Shown in pieces: positions 1 to 9,370 of a DNA stretch of 13,437 nt. Positions within the stretch are counted from its first letter, which is position 1; each line of letters starts with the position of its first letter. This DNA comes from Glomus cerebriforme. Its lineage: Eukaryota; Glomeromycota; Glomeromycetes; Glomerales; Glomeraceae. The notes under the pieces were generated by a model, which saw only the letters and a list, made by a program, of their open reading frames with translations, had not been told where the DNA came from and searched no databases. The position numbers were made by a program, and so were the translations under genes. The stretch is taken from positions 88,413 through 101,849 of the forward strand of contig QKYT01000092.1 in assembly GCA_003550305.1 (NCBI GenBank). Reading direction: 5' to 3'.

Positions 1-36
1 ATGACGACTAACGTTTCTTATTTCTTTATTTTGTAG

Positions 37-949
37 GGAACGAAAAGGCCTTGCTTGGGAACTCTTGGGTGAGTTATAATTTGGCGAAGCCACGAAGGTG
101 GTTTAAGAAACGTTAGTATGATGACTAACGTTTCTTATTTTTTTATTTTGTAGAGAACGGAAAGACCTTGCTTGGGAACTCTTGGGTAAGTTGTAATTTG
201 GCAAAGCCGCAAAGGTGGTTTAAGATACATTAGTATGACGACTAACGTTTCTTATTTCTTTATTTTGTAGTTGAACACCGAACGNTCTTGGGTGAGTTGC
301 AATTTGCGAAGGTTTAAGAAACGTTAGTATGACGACTAACGTTTCTTATTTCTTTATTTTGTAGGGAACGGAAAGGCCTTACTTAGGAACTCTTGGATGA
401 GTTGTAATTTGGTGAAGCTGCGAAGGTAGTTTAAGATACGTTAGTATGATGATTAACGTTTCTTATTTTTTTATTTTGTAGGAAACGGAAAGGCCTTGCT
501 TGGGAACTCTTGGGTGAGTTGTAATTTGGTGAAACTGCGAAGGGGGTTTAAGAAACATTAGTATGATGACTAACATTTCTTATTTCTTTATTTTGTAGGA
601 AATGGAAAGGCCTTGCTTGGGAACTCTTGGGTAAGTTGTAATTTGACGAAGCCGCAAAGGTGGTTTAAGATATGTTAGTATGACGACTAACGTTTCTTAT
701 TTCTTTATTTTGTAGGGAACGGAAAGGCCTTGCTTGAGAACTCTTGGGTGAGTTGTAATTTGGGGAAGCCATGAAGGTGGTTTAAGATACGTTAGTATGA
801 CGACTAACGTTTCTTATTTCTTTATTTTGTAGAGAATGGAAAGGCCTTGCTTGTGAACTCTTGGGTGAGTTGTAATTTGGTGAAGCCGTGAAGGGAGTTT
901 AAGAAACGTTAGTATGATGACTAACATTTCTTATTTCTTTATTTTGTAG
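37..949 (+). other. Serial microexon/intron-like modules inside the tandem array
   Basis: Each unit reads as a complete splicing module. Exon-like segments lie at 37-68, 154-185, 271-291, 365-396, 482-513, 599-630, 716-747 and 833-864; seven are 32 nt and one is 21 nt. The segments between are 85 nt (one is 73 nt). Seven of eight begin GTGAGT or GTAAGT; the fourth has ATGAGT at 397, a broken donor. All eight end TTTTGTAG after a T-rich tract and carry (G)ACTAAC or GATTAAC about 25 nt upstream. Reading the segments as joined, one phase stays open across all eight (entering the first exon at its second base) and stops at TAG 967-969. The other two phases meet stops. Signals and lengths are directly visible; actual splicing and any encoded peptide are inference. 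No family is recognised. Confidence 0.5.
104..137 (+). repeat. Hairpin recurring in every array unit, containing the branch-like motif
   Basis: Bases 104-117 and 124-137 are perfect 14-bp inverted repeats around a 6-nt loop (ATGATG). The right arm contains ACTAAC, the branch-point-like motif of the intron-like segment. The structure recurs at the same place in every unit. Some copies are perfect (AAGAAAC...GTTTCTT) and others carry one or two mismatches (AAGATAC, AACATTTC). Because the sequence is palindromic it would also form on the opposite strand or as a DNA cruciform. Confidence 0.8.
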
Positions 950-971
950 TGAACACAGAAAGGCCTTAGGA

Positions 972-1313
972 ATGGCGGGAATGGGATCTGGTGTGTTGGA
1001 TTTTGTCGTAATGTGCAGAGCGAGGATGATTTATTGATCATCTGATATGCATCTGATTGGCTATGGAGTTTTGCAGCAGTTTCTCCATTTTGCAATTGTT
1101 AAAGTTTCACCAATGGTGAAACGTTTTGTTAATAGTTTCAACTTCACTATTTGGAGTTTCACCATTTCGCAAAATCCAAAATGAGTTTCGTCCAGAAACC
1201 TTAGGCGTATCACCTTTGATAATTTGATGGATTCTAATTTTTGTTTGGTAGGAGATACCTAATCTATGAGAGGTAATTCAATTGAACACTGAGTTTTGTG
1301 ATTTATAGTGAAC
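972..1313. other. Unassigned flank of the tandem array with GTTTCACC motifs
   Basis: No gene is supported. GTTTCACC-like motifs recur near 1104, 1136, 1158 and 1186, and a near-perfect palindrome (9-bp arms GTTTCACCA / TGGTGAAAC, one-base spacer) sits at 1104-1122. A TTCTAAT followed by a T-rich tract and GGTAG near 1231-1252 resembles a further 3' splice site. It could belong to a terminal exon if the upstream array is transcribed rightwards, but this is speculative. A 28-codon open stretch runs from 951 to 1034 in one frame, without recognisable similarity. Confidence 0.4.
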
Positions 1314-1690
1314 TATACATGTGGCCGAAATTATCTGAAATTATGGCCGAAATCAAAAAATTTGAAAGTCAGCTGAAATTATATACAGTATATGCCGAAA
1401 CTGGTAATTCTGGCCAAATTTGTAGTGCCGGCCAGAATTATAATATCTAGTGTCACGTGATTCAGAATAAAAGTTTAGCCAACGGGTAAATTCGTATTAA
1501 CCGTGCATTACACTAAATTCATAATTCTGGCCGGCACTATAAATATGGCCAGAATTACAGTTTCGGCATATATATAATTTCGGACTGATTTTCAAATTTC
1601 AACTAGAATTTCATTTTCAAAATGACTGACCAAAATTGAAACTAAAATTATTGCCAAAATTATTTAATTTTGCCCACATACAGTATATAT
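1314..1690. mobile_element. Long fold-back MITE (non-autonomous inverted-repeat element)
   Basis: About 1360-1454 is the inverted complement of about 1510-1600. The match includes GCCGAAACTG at 1394 against CAGTTTCGGC at 1558, AGTGCCGGCCAGAATTA at 1424 against TAATTCTGGCCGGCACT at 1523, and TAGTGT at 1448 against ACACTA at 1510. Weaker similarity continues outward to ATACATGTGGCC on the left and GCCCACATAC on the right, so the whole unit is roughly 375 bp with a loop of about 55 bp. No coding capacity is seen. The arms are built from repeats of GGCC(G/A)AAATT and GGCCAGAATT. The superfamily is not identified, the exact ends are uncertain, and no convincing target duplication could be fixed. 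Confidence 0.8.
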
Positions 1691-2640
1691 AGTAAACTAG
1701 TCTTGTGACATCTAAAAACTGAGCATGAAAAAAACGTTTAATAGTTATAGGAGATGTATTTTTGTACAACTATTTTTGGTGATGGGAATAACTTTTACAG
1801 TTTTGGATAAAATAATAGGGGAAGGTAATGTATAAGAAACTTGATCTGACATAAAATTGTAAAGAATAAAAATGCCTAAATGGAACTTATATTTTTTTAT
1901 ATGAAAATTTGAAAAAGGTTTTAGTAGTTCGATTACTGTATTCCATTTTACTTCTTTTCTAATAAAGTTAAAATATTTGTGTTGTATGCATTTAGGGATA
2001 ACTTTTTGAAGAGTAAAAAGTGTGTGAGAAGTTTACTAATTTGGAATTTCTCATTCATTGAATGAGAATTGGAAAAATAAGTTTTAGGATAAGTAGGTAT
2101 GAGGTGATTATTAGTATGGATCTTCAAATATTTTTGATTAGTATTTGATATTAAACTAATTAGTTCAAAAAGGTAAGTTTTACTATGCTTTGATTTATAT
2201 ATTTGGTTGTGTTCCCCAAGTTTCTGCAGAGATGAGAAAAAGGACATATTTGATAAAAGGTTTTTTTATAAAGAAAACTTGAGTTTTATCAATAATGATC
2301 ATAATAAAATATTTTAAGAGAGTTAGAAGTGTAAGAGAGATTTTATTTTCAAACAAGTGTGTGGATAGAGAGGTTTTGTGAACTTTTTCTAGTGAAAAGC
2401 CTGTCAGTTGTAAAAAAAATTTTTGTGTTTTATGTTATTGCAAAATTTATATAAAGTGAAAAAGTTTCACATACTTGCATAAACTGAAATATCGTATAGA
2501 TTTATTTCTTTATTTTTTTTGTGACATAGCCAATGCATATATCATATATAGTAATACATTATTAACTCATGTAATTATATCCACAGAATATGATATGCAT
2601 AGTAGAGTAACTTCTGATTATCTAAAATATATAGAAAGAT
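1691..2640. other. AT-rich non-coding stretch
   Basis: No supported gene, RNA gene or clear repeat is visible. A 99-codon minus-strand frame at 1948-2247 has no recognisable motif, uses the Lys/Asn/Ile/Leu-rich composition expected of AT-rich DNA, and has no nearby splice or polyadenylation context I can support. I treat it as chance. Confidence 0.5.
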
Positions 2641-2668
2641 AAGAGCATTCCAAAAAATATTTACCCTA

Positions 2669-2887
2669 TATTACCACAAAAAATTTCACCTCCATATGAC
2701 TTTTGGCTGGCATTATGACATTAAGAAATTAACTATATAATGAATAAGAGCATGATAAATAAGTTTTCATCTAATGAAAAAATTCTAAGTTCCTGAAATA
2801 CTTAGTAAAAATAAAGAATGGAGGATGAGATACAATGTGACAAATATTTTATTATGGTTACATGAGGGTAAAAAATTTGTGGTAATA
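2669..2887. repeat. Inverted-repeat element, probable degraded MITE
   Basis: TATTACCACAAA at 2669 is the inverted complement of TTTGTGGTAATA ending at 2887. Imperfect pairing extends about 20 bp inward (CACCTCCATATGAC against GTTACATGAGGGT), giving ends about 220 bp apart. The interior from about 2776 resembles the interior of the TA-flanked element near 9678: both run GAAAAAATTCTAAG, then an A-rich stretch, then GTGACA or GTGATA followed by AAAT. The two are probably diverged copies of one dispersed repeat. Boundaries and superfamily are uncertain. Confidence 0.45.
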
Positions 2888-2929
2888 CTGAAAAAGATTC
2901 CAAAAAATTCTGTGATCACATGATGATTT

Positions 2930-3900
2930 TACCAATTATTTTTTAAAATCAATTAATGTATTATATTACTATTATCCTTTATAAGTTTTATAGACATATC
3001 GAATAATAATAAGAAAGCTATAGTTATTAGCATTAATTACATTATGCTTGATTATTAACCATTGACAGCTAAGAATATTGATAATGCAGTATTTGATTAC
3101 TTCATATATTTACTTAGTCATTATGTTATTTGTTTCTTTTAATACCCTTTTATAATATTTGTTTATATGATATATAGATAAATCCACTTTGTTGTCAAAT
3201 TTACACTCTCTTAAGTAATATATAAAACTACTTCTTTTAGCTTTAGAATAAAATCCCTTAAAATAGTGTTGAATATCAATAGCTACATAGCTGAGAATTT
3301 TAAGATATTTTGAATAAAATTTCTCATTATTTACTTTTATCACATTATACTGATATTCTCATTTTATAATTTTTTAGATTTGATAGTTTAAATAACATAT
3401 AATTGAATATTCATTTGAGTAATTCTAATTTTTTAGCTTTTTTCACAATAAATGGCCAGTTATATTAGAAATCATTAAAACCTATTTGTATATCTAAAGC
3501 TAAAGCTTTTCAATATAATACTTTTAATAAATTAACTTGGGATCTACATATAATTGTAATCTACTATAATCTGGTACAGTTTTAATATTAATAAGACAGA
3601 TTTGTTTTAATAGTTTAGAATTATCCTTCTAATGAACTGATATACAAATCATAAATATGACATTTTCTTTATATTTTGCATTAGGAATTTTACCTGTTTT
3701 TTGTGAGCTATATATTTCAATACCCCGTATAAAAATAAGAATTCAATCTCATAAAAATACTAAGAAAAATAATGGATTATTATAATTATCATCACTTATT
3801 GGATTGTAATTGTTTATAAATAATTAAAAGGAATAAGTATTTACTAATAAATTTTCTTTATATTTATATGAGTAGTTACTTAATACTATCCAACTCAAAA
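2930..3900. other. AT-rich non-coding stretch
   Basis: I see no supported feature. A 77-codon minus-strand frame at 3110-3343 is AT-driven and unrecognised. An 11-bp inverted pair (ATTTGTATATC at 3484, GATATACAAAT at 3649) is within what this base composition can give by chance. Confidence 0.5.
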
Positions 3901-3934
3901 AAGGTAATTTTCTTTCATATAGAGATTAGAACCA

Positions 3935-4050
3935 AATGTACCAAACTAGTTTTAGACCCAGTTTCAACTGAATTTCTCATAATTCAGATTAACTAGTTTT
4001 AGATTATAAAAACTAGTTTGCATTTAAACCAGGTGCAACTGGATACTCAA
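3935..4050. repeat. ACTAGTTT / CAACTG mixed direct-inverted repeat cluster
   Basis: AACTAGTTTT-type blocks occur three times (near 3944, 3991 and 4009), the last as AAAACTAGTTTG, which is the complement of the first. CCCAGTTTCAACTG near 3957 recurs as CCAGGTGCAACTGG near 4030. This looks like a degenerate repeat or the remains of a small element just outside the Helitron. No element class is assigned. Confidence 0.4.
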
Positions 4051-4193
4051 ATTAAATATTTTTAAATAAATAATAAATAATCAAAAATAAAAATAACAAA
4101 AATAAAGGCAAAAATATAGAAAAGAAAATAAGAAATAGAAGGATTAAAAAAAATGAATTAGAGAAACAAATAATAAAAATAGCAAAAAAATAA
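4051..4193. repeat. A-rich low-complexity tract at the Helitron 5' flank
   Basis: The tract is nearly all A and T on the + strand, in AAATA and AAAAT runs with few G or C. It ends in A at 4193, immediately before the proposed Helitron start, which suits the known A^T insertion preference of Helitrons. Confidence 0.6.
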
Positions 4194-4285
4194 TCTATAA
4201 TATAATAATTTTTTTTGTGTATGACCGTCACGTTTAGACTACTATTTTATGTGTGTAAAACATAACGTTTAGACTACTAATTTAT
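4194..4285 (+). other. Helitron 5' terminus and subterminal direct repeats
   Basis: After TC and an AT/T-rich leader comes TGACCGTCACG near 4222-4232. A 15-bp block, ACGTTTAGACTACTA, then occurs at 4230-4244 and again at 4264-4278, 34 bp apart. Terminal and subterminal sequences at Helitron left ends are where the Rep protein initiates transfer. The direct repeat could be a recognition element, but that role is inference. Confidence 0.55.
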
Positions 4286-4698
4286 GCATACAATTATATA
4301 TATAGTGTGTGAGTTGTAACGTTATTCGTATGATGAATGTTCTATGTGTATTTCCACATGTTAACTGTAAACGTAATTTTTTATTTTAAATTTTATTTAG
4401 TACACATTATTTTACACATTGTAATTAAACCTTTGAGTTATAGTATTTAATAAAGATGCTTTAAATTTCTTATGTTATTAGTTATGTGTTGTCCAGAGTT
4501 TATTTATTAAAAAGAAGAAAAAATAATTTAATGCACCCCGATGATTTATATTTATATTATGCGTGTCAATTCTTTTTTCCACATGTGTCTGAAACACGTG
4601 ATATTTTATTAAAGATTTGCATCCATAATTTTTCATGAATATCGATCTTTTGCAATTTTCAAATCATCAAATTTGTCAACATCCTAACTGATACTCTA
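4286..4698 (+). other. Helitron leader (non-coding, AT-rich)
   Basis: This is the sequence between the left-end repeats and the first Met codon of the transposase relic. No uninterrupted coding frame is seen, and the promoter should lie here. No TATA box can be singled out, because TATA-like strings are everywhere. Confidence 0.4.
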
Positions 4699-5778
4699 AT
4701 GCCGTCTGGACAAGAAGCAAGTGAATCAATTGAATCCCATCAAAAGAGGTTAGCGAGAGAAAGGCAGGCCAGCTTGATAGAAAGGAGAAAAATCAATGAT
4801 GAAAATTGCCAACCCGAAGCTACTAGACAAGGATCAAATGAGACACCTGAAATACGTAAGAAGAGATTAGCTAAAGAAAGACAGGCCAGTTTGAGAAAAA
4901 AATGAAAGATCAATGATAGAATGAATGAATTGAAATGTACGGATAATGGGTTAACACGTCATGAATTAGGTAGAATGAATCAAACTTACATCCATTGTGG
5001 TGCTAAGTTTTGGATGGAGGAAAAGAATCAGAATACTTCTCTTGCATTTCCTACATTTTCAACTTGCTGTGCGCATGGTAAAGTTCATTTGTCACATTTA
5101 ATTGATCCGCCTTCTTATTTGTTGAATCTGTATACTTTGTCAAACTCTGATGCAGTCTCTTTTTGCAAGAACATTAGACGTTATAATAATGTTTTGGCAT
5201 GTACGTCATTTGGTGCAGATATAAATATGATAGCGGGCCAAGAAATTTCTGATTTTTGCATTCATGGCTAAGTTTATCATCGAATCAGTTCGTTGCTGCC
5301 AGAAGATGGTATTTAGCTGAAGTTTGCACAATTATATATTTATAACTCTGAGTATGAAAATGCAAATTGTCATAATGTTATGCCTGATTTAGATGATGCC
5401 ATTCTACGTAATCTGCTGAACGTGTTGAATGAATGCAACCCATATATTTAAAACTTTTGTCATGTGAGAGACCTTATCCAAACGAACGTGCCTGATAAAA
5501 TTTTTATGATTATTCATGCTGATCACACGTGAGATTCCCATCGCTACAATGCTCCCTCAGCTTCAGAAGTTGCTGCGATTATGTTTGGTAATGATCATGA
5601 TTTGCATGCTTCTAATCGTGATATTATTCTTAGACTACGTGATAGAAGCCTTCAAAGAATATTGGAAACACATCTGTCGTATGACTCTCTTCATTATGTA
5701 TTGTTGTTTCCACAAGGTGATGATGGATGGTATGTAGATATACCTATTGCTAGATCTGCAAAAAGAGAAAGGGTGACG

Positions 5779-6740
5779 CCTATGCAATTCTACTCTTACA
5801 GGCTACAAATTAGAGAAGGTGATTGGCTTCACAATGCTGAATATTTGTATTAGCAATACATTGTCGACCAGTATGCTAAGATAGAGCAAACTCAGTTGAA
5901 TTACCTTAAATTTAATCAAGCCTCCCTGCGTACTGATTTGTATCATGGTGTTTCAGATGCATTACATGCTGTCACCAGTAATGATATTGGTCATCGTATA
6001 ATTCTGCCTTTCTCATTTGCTGGTAGACCGTGCCATATGTATCAGCTATATCAGGATGTAATGGCCATTGTGAGTTACTTTAGAAAGCCTGATCTCTTTA
6101 TTATTTTCACCTGCAATCTAAAGTGGCCTGAGATTACCAGGGAGTTGGGTTCTCATCAAAGTCCTAATGATCATCCTAACCTGACTGCTCGTGTATTTCA
6201 TGTTAAACTGCAGGAATTTTTAAAAGATCTGTTACATAACGACTGTCTTGGTCAGGTCATAGCATATATATACATAATAGAGTTTCAAAAACGTGATCTG
6301 CCACATGCTCACTTCTTACTTATATTAGCCCCAGAAAGCAAGTTGCTAACAACAGAAGATTATGATCGCATTGTTTCTGCTGAAATCCTGAACCCTTTGA
6401 CACATCCTCTTGTGTATGAAACTATAACTACCATGATAATGCATGGTCCGTGTGATGCTATGAACCCTTCTTCTTTATATATGAAAGATGGCGTGATCAG
6501 AAACATTACCCTAAAAACTTTAATGAATCTACTCAGGAAGATAATAATGGTTATCCTGTTTACCGTAGGCGTGATAATAGTTCTTTTGTTATTACTAGAA
6601 ATGGCAGCCGATTGGATAACAAATAGGTTGTACCACATAATGTTGATTTGCTCACTAAATACAATGCCCATATTAATGTGAAAATTTGCTCTTCGATATT
6701 GTCCATTAAATACCTTTATAAATACATATATAAGAGTCAT
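5779..6740 (+). other. Rep (Helitron-like N) domain within the relic
   Basis: The HUH endonuclease region runs from the FYSYRLQIREG segment through GRPCHMYQLYQDVMAIV, KPDLFIIFTCN and W.EI to FQKRDLPHAHFLLIL, then past a one-base deletion to SIKYLYKYIYK. In the family, the two His of HUH bind the metal and one or two Tyr attack DNA at the element ends. Both His (6304, 6310) and the tyrosines (6711, 6717, 6723, 6729) are still present. Decay here is by stops at 5851 and 6624 plus the deletion near 6495, not by loss of catalytic residues. Confidence 0.85.
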
Positions 6741-7765
6741 GACTGGGCAACAATAGTATTGTACCTATCAGCTCACAATAGCACTGGACAACATGCACTG
6801 AATTATACTGAACCTGTTGATGAGATAAAAATGTATCTGGATGCCAGATACGTTTCAGCATCTGAAAGCATTTGGCGTATTTTCCGTTATAAAATGAATG
6901 GTCATTCCCCAGCTGTATAACGTCTTGCGTTTCATATTTCAGATCACCAATCTGTTACTTTTCAGGAAGGAGATGATCTTCAATGCATTGTAGATCATAC
7001 TAACTCACATAAGATGATACTAATGGCTTGGTTCCAGGCGAACTTAGATGATGTTGCAGCCTACGCCTATATGTATAGTGAATTTCCTGTTCATTATACT
7101 TGGAATGAGACTAATCACATGTGGAACTCCTGTAAGAATGCTGCATCTGTGATTGAAAGACTTTATATGGTGCAGCCTTCAGAAGGTAAAAGGTATTACC
7201 TTCACACCTTAATGACACATGTTAGGGGTGCAATAAGCTTTGACAACCTGAAGACTGTAAATGGTTATATTTGTAGCAGTTTTAAAGAGGCTTGCGTTCA
7301 TTTGTCCCTTCTTCAGGATGATGACGAATGGAATGCATGTTTACTTGAAGTATGTGCAGTACAAATAGGTAAACAATTGCGAAGCCTTTTGCCTCTATTC
7401 TTCTTTTTTGCCAGCCGGTAAATTCTGAAATATTGTGAAATGATCACAAGGTAACCTTATGTGAAGATATTTGTTATAATAATCATATTCTGGTACAATT
7501 TCAAAATGATCCTATAAGTTATGCAATTGAATGTGAGGTGCTCCATCAATTGGAAGATTGTTTTTTGCTTAATGGTAAATCACTGAGAAATTTTCCAAAT
7601 ATGCCAATTCCTCCACCAAGATTTTTGGATATTAATCATGATGGTGAGGATTTAGATCAATTGATTCATGAAGAAAGATTATATAATATTGCTCAGCTTA
7701 GTGATGATATCACGTGAAATGTTCCACTATTGAATGATAATTAACATAATATATACGAATCTATT

Positions 7766-9136
7766 ATGCATGCAGTTACATGCGTGAATGGATGCTTCTT
7801 TATAGATAGACCGGGTGGCACCAGAAAGACATTTTTGTATAATGTCTTGCTGTCAACTGTTAGATCGTCTGGTGATATTGCAGTGACAGTAGTATCATCT
7901 GGAATTGCTGCACTCTTGATGATGGGTGGTAGGACTGCTCATAACCGATTCAAGATTCTGCTTAAACTTAATAAATCTTCTATATGCAACATTTCTCGAA
8001 ATAGTAAGAAAGCCTGTCTAATTATTTTGGCAAAGCTTTTTATTTAGGACGAAGTCTCTATGATCCATAAATTTGCATTTGAAGCACTAAATCACACATT
8101 TCATGATATTACTCGAGTTGATAAACCTTTCGGTGGCAAAGTCATTGTATTTGGGAGAGATTTTTATCAGATGCTTCCTATGATACCATGTGCATTGCGA
8201 GCTGAAGTCGTCTCATCATGTTTAAGTCGTTCATCTTTATGGAGACACATGAAGGTGATGAAGTTGTTAATTAATATGAGACTTTGTTAGTCTAATGACC
8301 CTGCTGAGAACCAACAACAGAACATTTTTGCTAACTTTCTTTTATAGGTTGGTGATGATAAGTATCCTATTGTTCTAAATACAGAAGATATGATTGAGCT
8401 CCCTTCTATTATAGTAATTTCTGGTGGTAAATTATCAGATCTTATTGATTTTGTCTATCCAAATTTAAACGATAATTCTGCCAGTGTGGATTTTATAGTT
8501 GGCAGAGCTATTTTGACTCCAAAAAATGATGATGTTGAACATATCTCAACCCTAATAATGGATCAATATCCAGGTGAATTTCATACATATCCTAGCGCAG
8601 ACTCTGTAGACTTATCAAATGATGGCAAAATGGACCGCCCTCAATTGTATGCCCCAGAATTTTTAAGATCCTTGCAAATTTCCAGCCTTCCTCCTGGTAT
8701 TTTGAGATTAAAAGTGGGCATTCTGATCATATTTCTACGAAATTTAAATCCTTTAGAAGGTCTTTGTAATAGAACACGATTGATTTGTTATGGCCTTTAT
8801 AGTAAAGTCATTGATGCCAAAATTATTACAGGTCCACAAGTAGGTAGGCGCATCTTTATACCACGGATTACACTAATACCTTCAGATACTAATTTGCCTT
8901 TTGTTTTGATACGATGCCAATTTCTGATATGTGTTACCTTTTCGATGACAGTTAACAAGTCGCAGGGCCAGACATTAAACCATGTGGGTCTGTATCTACC
9001 ACAACCAGTTTTTTCGCATGGTCAGCTATACGTTGCCTTATTAAGGATCATTTTGAATCAGTGCATCAAGGTTCTTTTTAATAACGCCCGCTTATGCCAA
9101 ACAAGAAACGTTGTATATACTGAAATATTTTGTTAG
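7766..9136 (+). other. Pif1-like helicase domain within the relic
   Basis: This is an SF1 helicase region in one frame. Motif I reads RPGGTRKT at 7808-7831 (family form GPGGTGKT). Motif II has lost its Trp to TAG at 8045, just before DE. Motif III reads FGRDFYQ at 8150-8170 (family FGGDFRQ). It continues through NMRL, the SADSVDLSND region, and the C-terminal VNKSQGQT and SHGQLYVAL motifs. In active Helitrons this domain unwinds DNA during rolling-circle transfer. The ATP-binding loop alone carries two Gly-to-Arg changes, so it would be dead even without the stops. Confidence 0.85.
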
Positions 9137-9370
9137 TTTTATTAATATATTATTTGCTAATTATTAATAAAAACTGTGACTTGAATTGCCAAACCCATAG
9201 GAAGGTTTTAAGTTTTAATATTCTAACTGTTTGATTAATTTTTAATGAAAAAATAATTCATCTCTTTTAAGTCTTGCTGTATTACTATGTATAAATTGAA
9301 CATCTATCAGATCGATATACGCACGTAATTTTATTTTGTGTTATATATGCGTAGCATTTATTTATTTCAC

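Larger units (their letters stand above)
1..971 (+). repeat. 117-bp tandem array (about 8 units plus a diverging edge unit)
   Basis: Eight consecutive units repeat with a 117-bp period, apart from unit 3, which has lost bases and spans about 94 bp. The conserved acceptor TTTTGTAG ends at 36, 153, 270, 364, 481, 598, 715, 832 and 949. The array is already mid-unit at position 1, so it continues to the left. It decays after about 965, where unit 9 keeps only its first bases and then becomes unique sequence. Units differ by scattered substitutions. Introns 2 and 6 share GTAAGT and an AAAGG variant; introns 5 and 8 share AACATTTC. This suggests a higher-order pattern from block duplication. The period is a multiple of three, but stops in the intron-like part close every frame read straight through. 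It could be a plain minisatellite; the conserved splice-like signals argue for something more. Confidence 0.95.
4699..9136 (+). pseudogene. Helitron RepHel transposase relic (rolling-circle Rep plus Pif1-like helicase)
   Basis: One colinear frame of about 1,480 codons starts at ATG 4699 and ends at TAG 9134-9136, where the minus-strand copy also ends (EIFx-stop). In order it holds two basic RLA(R/K)ERQASL repeats (4750, 4867), a Cys-rich segment (HCGAKFW at 4993; CC at 5065-5070), the Rep domain with HAH at 6304-6312, the YLYKYIYK tyrosine motif at 6711-6734, a Pif1-like helicase from about 7770, and TVNKSQGQT then [10 protein letters not shown] at 8948-9037. Fourteen premature stops (first codon bases 4903, 5269, 5314, 5449, 5530, 5851, 6624, 6918, 7436, 7715, 7742, 8045, 8288, 8345) and two one-base deletions (about 6495 and 7388) inactivate it. 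Walker A has Arg for Gly at 7808 and 7823. Length and order fit an autonomous Helitron; no product is expected from this copy. Confidence 0.9.

Noticed and set aside
1..971. CRISPR-like or simple gene-coding repeat array
   Set aside because: Units are contiguous with no unique spacers, and straight-through frames are closed in every unit. Only a spliced reading stays open.
1948..2247. 99-codon minus-strand frame
   Set aside because: AT-driven composition, no recognised motif, no supporting context.
3110..3343. 77-codon minus-strand frame
   Set aside because: Same reasons; Lys/Tyr/Ile/Asn-rich as expected by chance in this base composition.
3484..3659. 11-bp inverted pair ATTTGTATATC / GATATACAAAT as a MITE end
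   Set aside because: Low-complexity AT sequence with no extended pairing or target duplication.
4750..4905. Link between the 117-bp satellite period and the 117-bp spacing of the N-terminal protein repeat
   Set aside because: The sequences are unrelated; the equal spacing is a coincidence.
6360..6740. 126-codon minus-strand frame
   Set aside because: It is the antisense shadow of the conserved Rep domain on the + strand.
4699..9136. Several independent small genes rather than one relic
   Set aside because: The open pieces are colinear parts of one frame, interrupted only by stops and two one-base deletions, and match the minus-strand copy in order.
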